This document shows positions 5,201 to 9,404 of a DNA stretch of 9,404 bases, in pieces. The notes under the pieces were generated by a model. That model saw nothing but the letters and a program-made list of their open reading frames with translations, was not told the origin of the DNA and made no database searches. The translations under genes were made by a program, and so were the position numbers. How positions within the stretch are numbered: the stretch's first letter is position 1; every line of letters starts with the position of its first letter. Source of the stretch: Ignavibacteriaceae bacterium (GTDB lineage: Bacteria; Bacteroidota; Ignavibacteria; Ignavibacteriales; Ignavibacteriaceae); assembly GCA_031292465.1 (NCBI GenBank), contig JARLHB010000064.1:1-9404 (forward strand), in the 5' to 3' direction.

Positions 5201-8200
5201 ATGAAAACTTTGCTACATAATTTAATTATAATTTGCCTTTTTATCCTTCCTCAAACCATATTAGGGCAGACAAACAGCGGTCAGGAAAATGTAATTAAGC
5301 AGGATCCCCGCATGGCACAGTTTAAATTTGTGCCGGGCATTGTACTAGTACGTTTGAAGGATAACGTTAGTACAGTTTTGGGAAAAGCTTCTGCCGGTGT
5401 TGCTACAATGGGCATTGCGTCTGTCGATGCAATCCTTCAAAAGTACCAGGTAACTTCTACAAATAAATTATTCCCACAGGCAAAAATACTAACCCGGGCT
5501 AAAACTATTAAATCATATAACGCTAAAAAATTAGAGTGCCCGAGCCTGCATAATATTTATGAGCTTACATTAACAGACAACACCAAAACTGTTGATTTGA
5601 TAAATGAATTAAAAAATAACACTAATGTAGTATATGCCGAACCGGATTATATTTATTCCATAGTAGATGATATGCCGGCCTCACCGGTAATGAATGAAAA
5701 GGAAGCGGAACAATGGATTGCAGGAAATAAACCACAAAATCAAAAGCCTGCAACAATTCAGTCATTAACGCCGGGTGACCCTTTCTACAGCCAGCAATGG
5801 GGCATAGCAGCAACCCAAATTGATGCAGTATGGGCCAGCACAACAGGCGATACAACCCAGATAATAGCAATACTTGATACAGGTGTTGACTGGAAACACC
5901 CCGATTTGGCAGACAATATTTGGGTAAACCCGAACCCCAATACTATGGCGGATGCTAACGGAGTAATAAATGATATAAGAGGTTGGGATTATATAAATAA
6001 CGATAACGATCCTATGGATGATAACAGTCATGGTACACACGTAGCGGGAATAGCAGCGGCAGTTGGAAATAATGGGATAGGCATAGCTGGAGTAAACTGG
6101 CATGCTAAGATAATGCCTATAAAAGTTTTCCAAAGCGACGGTACAGGTGATCTTGCAACAATAACCAAAGGAATTATTTATGCAGCCAGTCATGGAGCAA
6201 CAGTAATAAACATGAGCTGGGGAAGTTATGCAGAGTCTATGACTATGGAAGCAGCTTTAGAGAATGCTTATTCAAATTGTGTCTTAGTTGCTGCTGCAGG
6301 GAATGATAATATTTTTATCGGGCCAAAGCCTGATTGTATGTATCAGCCGGGCAATCCTTTCTTTCCCGCAGCCCTTTCTTTTGTACTGGGTGTACAGGCA
6401 GACGGGTCTTGCGGCCAGGGTTTTTCAAATTATGATGGCAATCCGGTTTACAGCGGTTATGCGGAAATGTATAATTATGAGCTAAATGCTCCCGGCACAG
6501 GTATTATAAGCACAATTCCGGACGGTAATTATAGGGTTTACAGCGGAACATCTATGGCCGCGCCTCTTGTTTCGGGCGCTGTTTCTTTATACAAGACTCT
6601 GCGTCCGCAGGATTCGCAGGAATTAATGTGGGGAAACCTTATAAATACATCAGGCCAGTATATACAAATTAATTCTGCTTTAAATGTTAAGCCCAAGACA
6701 GCATTAAGTTTCATATCCAGTTCAATAACGGATACTTTGTCGGGAGATAATGCCAACGGGCTTGTTGATGCCGGCGAAACTATTCAGCTATCGTTAACAA
6801 TTAAAAATACATGGGGGCAGTCTGACAGTGTATTTGCCGGATTAAGGCTCGGAGAGTTTGAAGATACTTCTATAGCGCATATTTTAAATCCTATCTCTTT
6901 TGTCGGAAGTATAAGCGCTTTTGCTCTGCGAACAAATGAAAGTAACCCGTTCGTAATTCAGATAAGTCCTAATGCTGCGCACGACAGAAATATAAATTTT
7001 GAAGCATTGCTCTGGTATGCAGGAAGCACTGATACAATACGCCAGCAGATACAAATTACTGCAAACCACGCTAAATATCTTCCGGGCGGAATTATTGATT
7101 CTACCATAATATTAACACCGGACCGGCAGTGGTTCGTAAGCCAGTCATTAAAATTTAGTTCCAACGGAGGGCTAATAATTCAGCCTGGTACTACTGTATA
7201 TTTGACACAGTCTGTTGCCGGCATAAAGAGCGCAGTGGGAACAAAGGACAGCCTTATACAATTATTTGGCAATGGAAATGTAACTATCAGCGGAAATAAA
7301 TTTCAATATTGCGATATTGAAAAATTTATTCATGTGGACGGCGCATTTACAAATTGTACATTAAATCAAATTTCAAATCCTAATTCGGACCAAAGCGGCA
7401 CAATTACAGGAACACTTCGGAACTGTACGGTGACTAATTGTAACTCATACTATAGCGTACTTAACTGCAGCAGCGTGCTTGGTTCAGTATTTATGAATTC
7501 CCACTCGCTATTTTACCTTGTAAGCGGACTTGATTTTGAAAAGAATAACATTATAAATTGTTTTTCAACTTATACAGGCGCAGATATTCCGTCAATAATG
7601 CAATACAATAATTTTGTTAGTACAATCGGCGGAGCTGGCGGAACAAATAATGTTTTCTTCGGTGCATTCTTTACGGATCCATCAGGTATCTCCTATTTAC
7701 AAAAGCATAACAATATAATTCAATGCAGTAATATGATAGAAGCCCCTAAGGGAAATGATATAATAATGCTGGACAGTACGTATTGGGGAACATCAAATCA
7801 GACTACAATGCGAAATAGTGTCTATGATTTTTGGGATGATGTAAGCCGCTCAATGTATAATTTCGGAAATTACCTTACAGCACCATCCGATTCTGCCCAT
7901 GGTGTTGTCTGGAAAGTATTAGTGGATGGCGTAGATCCGCAGGATCAGGCAAGCCTGATGAATCCGGTTGGAGTTGGCACACATAAATTTGATGTTTACT
8001 TTAACCGTTCCATGGATACAACATATAAGCCTCAATTAACTTTTGGAGTACGGTCACCATATACCCAGCAGGCTGTAGCAGACTCCGGGCATTGGAGCGA
8101 CAGTGCAAAGGTTTGGACTGCATACAAGAATGTAAAACTTTATACAGGTGACGGTATAAATACGGTTCGTGTTTCTTCAGCAAAAGACCCTGAAGGCTTT

Positions 8201-9379
8201 GATATTCCGGTAGAAGATATGCGCTTTAGCTTTTTAATAAGCGCAGCCAGTTCTTCCTCTGTAGATTTTACAGCAACAGCAGGGCTTGGCAAAGTAAACC
8301 TTGAATGGACTAATCCCAAGCAGGTAGTGGATTTACTTGGCTATAATATTTACCGGTTCCAAAAGATTACAGATACTACGTTTACTGCTCCTGTCACTAT
8401 TAATTCAAAGCTCGTAACAGATACGGTTTATACAGACTATAATGTTACGCCGAATATCAAATATTATTATTACTATAAAACAGTTAATACAGACTTTTCA
8501 CAATCTGATTCATCCCGCATAGTAAGCACCACCCCATATACGGCATCACTTGGAGATGCAAACGGAGATTTAACTGTAAACATAATGGATGTTCTTTCAA
8601 TAGTAGCATATATGCTTGGACAGGACCCTCAGCCGTTTATCTTAGCCGCCGGGGATGTTAATCAGGATAGTGTGATAAATATACTGGATGTAATCGGGGA
8701 TGTTAATCTTATTCTTCACGGTACAATATCAAAACAGCTTGCAAAAACAACATCCGGCAATGCATCGCTTGATTTAAGCAGTAATAAATTATCGCTTACA
8801 AGCAGTGCGGAAGTTGGTGGTATTGAATTTATATTAAAGGGAACAGGGCTTAAGGACTTGCAGTTTACGCAGGGCAGTAACTTATCATCATTTGAAGTTG
8901 CTTCAGCAAACAGCGGAGATACAAGCCGGGTATATCTGATATACAGCATGAAAGGAGAATCGTTGCCGAAGGGAACATATGTACTTGGTACATTCGGCGG
9001 ACTTGATAAGGGAGTAGAGATATCCAGCGTAATTATATCAGATCCAAAAGGCCAGGGAATAGTAACGGAAATATATAATAACGGCGTACCGGTAATACCG
9101 AAGGAATATTATATCAGTCAGAATTATCCTAATCCGTTTAACCCGACCACAACAATCCAGTACGGAGTACCGGCGCAAACGAAAGCAAATATAGTAATCT
9201 ACAATATACTTGGACAGAGAATCAGAGTATTTGAATTAGGCGAAGTAAAACCGGGCCGATACCAGATGATTTGGGATGGAAGGAATAATTATGGACGAAC
9301 AGTAGCCAGCGGAGTATATATCTACCGGTTTGAATCGCAGAAATATTCCAGGGCATTGAAGATGTTGTTCCTGAAGTGA
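5201..9379 (+). CDS. Multidomain S8 (subtilisin-like) peptidase with T9SS sorting domain
   Basis: A 1392-residue secreted serine protease. The signal peptide is 1-22, cut before Q23. An I9-like propeptide (about 41-155) ends near VVYAEPDYIY. The S8 domain (about 193-505) has its full catalytic triad: D226 in AILDTGVD, H277 in NSHGTHVAG, S451 in SGTSMAAP, plus oxyanion N368 in AAAGND. A beta-sandwich of the GDxNxxxDAGE type follows (about 510-622). Next are an Asn-rich, probably right-handed beta-helix region (about 625-895), an SbsA/Big-like Ig domain (about 901-1015; VYFNRSMD) and an FN3 domain (from about 1021; NLEWTNP...LLGYNIYR). A dockerin-like pair of calcium loops is complete (D1119/N1121/D1123/D1130 and D1152/N1154/D1156/D1163). 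A cohesin-like segment (about 1188-1287) precedes the type A T9SS domain (1303-1392; NYPNPFNPTT at 1308). It is probably anchored at, or released from, the cell surface. No terminator is visible before the window ends. Confidence 0.93.
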   Translation: MKTLLHNLIIICLFILPQTILGQTNSGQENVIKQDPRMAQFKFVPGIVLVRLKDNVSTVLGKASAGVATMGIASVDAILQKYQVTSTNKLFPQAKILTRAKTIKSYNAKKLECPSLHNIYELTLTDNTKTVDLINELKNNTNVVYAEPDYIYSIVDDMPASPVMNEKEAEQWIAGNKPQNQKPATIQSLTPGDPFYSQQWGIAATQIDAVWASTTGDTTQIIAILDTGVDWKHPDLADNIWVNPNPNTMADANGVINDIRGWDYINNDNDPMDDNSHGTHVAGIAAAVGNNGIGIAGVNWHAKIMPIKVFQSDGTGDLATITKGIIYAASHGATVINMSWGSYAESMTMEAALENAYSNCVLVAAAGNDNIFIGPKPDCMYQPGNPFFPAALSFVLGVQADGSCGQGFSNYDGNPVYSGYAEMYNYELNAPGTGIISTIPDGNYRVYSGTSMAAPLVSGAVSLYKTLRPQDSQELMWGNLINTSGQYIQINSALNVKPKTALSFISSSITDTLSGDNANGLVDAGETIQLSLTIKNTWGQSDSVFAGLRLGEFEDTSIAHILNPISFVGSISAFALRTNESNPFVIQISPNAAHDRNINFEALLWYAGSTDTIRQQIQITANHAKYLPGGIIDSTIILTPDRQWFVSQSLKFSSNGGLIIQPGTTVYLTQSVAGIKSAVGTKDSLIQLFGNGNVTISGNKFQYCDIEKFIHVDGAFTNCTLNQISNPNSDQSGTITGTLRNCTVTNCNSYYSVLNCSSVLGSVFMNSHSLFYLVSGLDFEKNNIINCFSTYTGADIPSIMQYNNFVSTIGGAGGTNNVFFGAFFTDPSGISYLQKHNNIIQCSNMIEAPKGNDIIMLDSTYWGTSNQTTMRNSVYDFWDDVSRSMYNFGNYLTAPSDSAHGVVWKVLVDGVDPQDQASLMNPVGVGTHKFDVYFNRSMDTTYKPQLTFGVRSPYTQQAVADSGHWSDSAKVWTAYKNVKLYTGDGINTVRVSSAKDPEGFDIPVEDMRFSFLISAASSSSVDFTATAGLGKVNLEWTNPKQVVDLLGYNIYRFQKITDTTFTAPVTINSKLVTDTVYTDYNVTPNIKYYYYYKTVNTDFSQSDSSRIVSTTPYTASLGDANGDLTVNIMDVLSIVAYMLGQDPQPFILAAGDVNQDSVINILDVIGDVNLILHGTISKQLAKTTSGNASLDLSSNKLSLTSSAEVGGIEFILKGTGLKDLQFTQGSNLSSFEVASANSGDTSRVYLIYSMKGESLPKGTYVLGTFGGLDKGVEISSVIISDPKGQGIVTEIYNNGVPVIPKEYYISQNYPNPFNPTTTIQYGVPAQTKANIVIYNILGQRIRVFELGEVKPGRYQMIWDGRNNYGRTVASGVYIYRFESQKYSRALKMLFLK

Positions 9380-9385
9380 AAATTA

Positions 9386-9404
9386 CCCTCACCCTAACCC
9401 TCTC
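9386..9404 (+). repeat. Start of a dispersed CCCTCACCCTAACCCTCTC-type intergenic repeat, cut by the window end
   Basis: Six bases after the peptidase stop the sequence becomes CCCTCACCCTAACCCTCTC, an abrupt pyrimidine-rich, C-rich change from the AT-rich surroundings. From memory this string is the first arm of a widespread REP-like palindromic repeat whose second arm reads GAGAGGG. The second arm would lie beyond the window, so the palindrome cannot be confirmed here. Confidence 0.5.

Noticed and set aside
5765..6193. Minus-strand 142-codon frame rich in Tyr, Cys and Ile inside the protease gene
   Set aside because: Its composition is typical of antisense translation of Asn/Ile/Thr-rich coding DNA, and the plus frame holds the intact S8 catalytic motifs.

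Overview
The window looks like chromosomal DNA from a free-living member of the Bacteroidota/Ignavibacteriota group, most likely Ignavibacteria. The best evidence is the last protein. It ends in a type IX secretion (T9SS) sorting domain carrying the NYPNPFNPTT signature, and it combines this with subtilase, beta-helix, Ig/FN3 and dockerin-like modules, a build common in that group. The DNA is AT-rich. Signal peptides ending in (F/L)G|Q fit as well. The assignment is inference from protein style, since no rRNA or marker gene is present.

Layout. (1) Positions 2-316 are the 3' half of a bacterioferritin gene. It has an in-frame TAG at 5-7 and a Lys where a ferroxidase Glu is expected, so it appears to be a pseudogene, or at least a lost iron-oxidising centre. 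(2) Positions 434-973 encode a small secreted Met/Lys-rich protein of unknown function, possibly metal-related. (3) Positions 1026-1637 encode a LysE-type exporter, followed by a short heptamer repeat and then, at 1835-2506, a MarC-family membrane protein. (4) Positions 2507-2755 hold a stretch with competing inverted repeats and a strong 14-bp hairpin terminator between convergent genes. (5) On the minus strand, 2756-4576 encodes a large flotillin-like SPFH protein whose N-terminal part is built from four diverged copies of one unit. (6) About 620 bp (4577-5200) hold no convincing gene, only two small overlapping open frames that may be remnants. (7) Positions 5201-9379 encode a 1392-residue multidomain S8 peptidase destined for T9SS export. 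The window ends inside what looks like a dispersed CCCTCACCCTAACCCTCTC-type intergenic repeat.

The genes do not form one obvious pathway. Most look monocistronic, with gaps of 50-600 bp and recognisable ribosome-binding sites for three of them. The common theme is the cell envelope: two exporter-like membrane proteins, one membrane-microdomain scaffold, one small secreted protein and one large surface or secreted protease. I found no CRISPR array, tRNA, rRNA, transposase or phage gene, and no convincing new multi-gene system. The most unusual items are the peptidase that carries both a dockerin-like pair and a cohesin-like segment, the fourfold repeat in the flotillin-like protein, and the decaying bacterioferritin.
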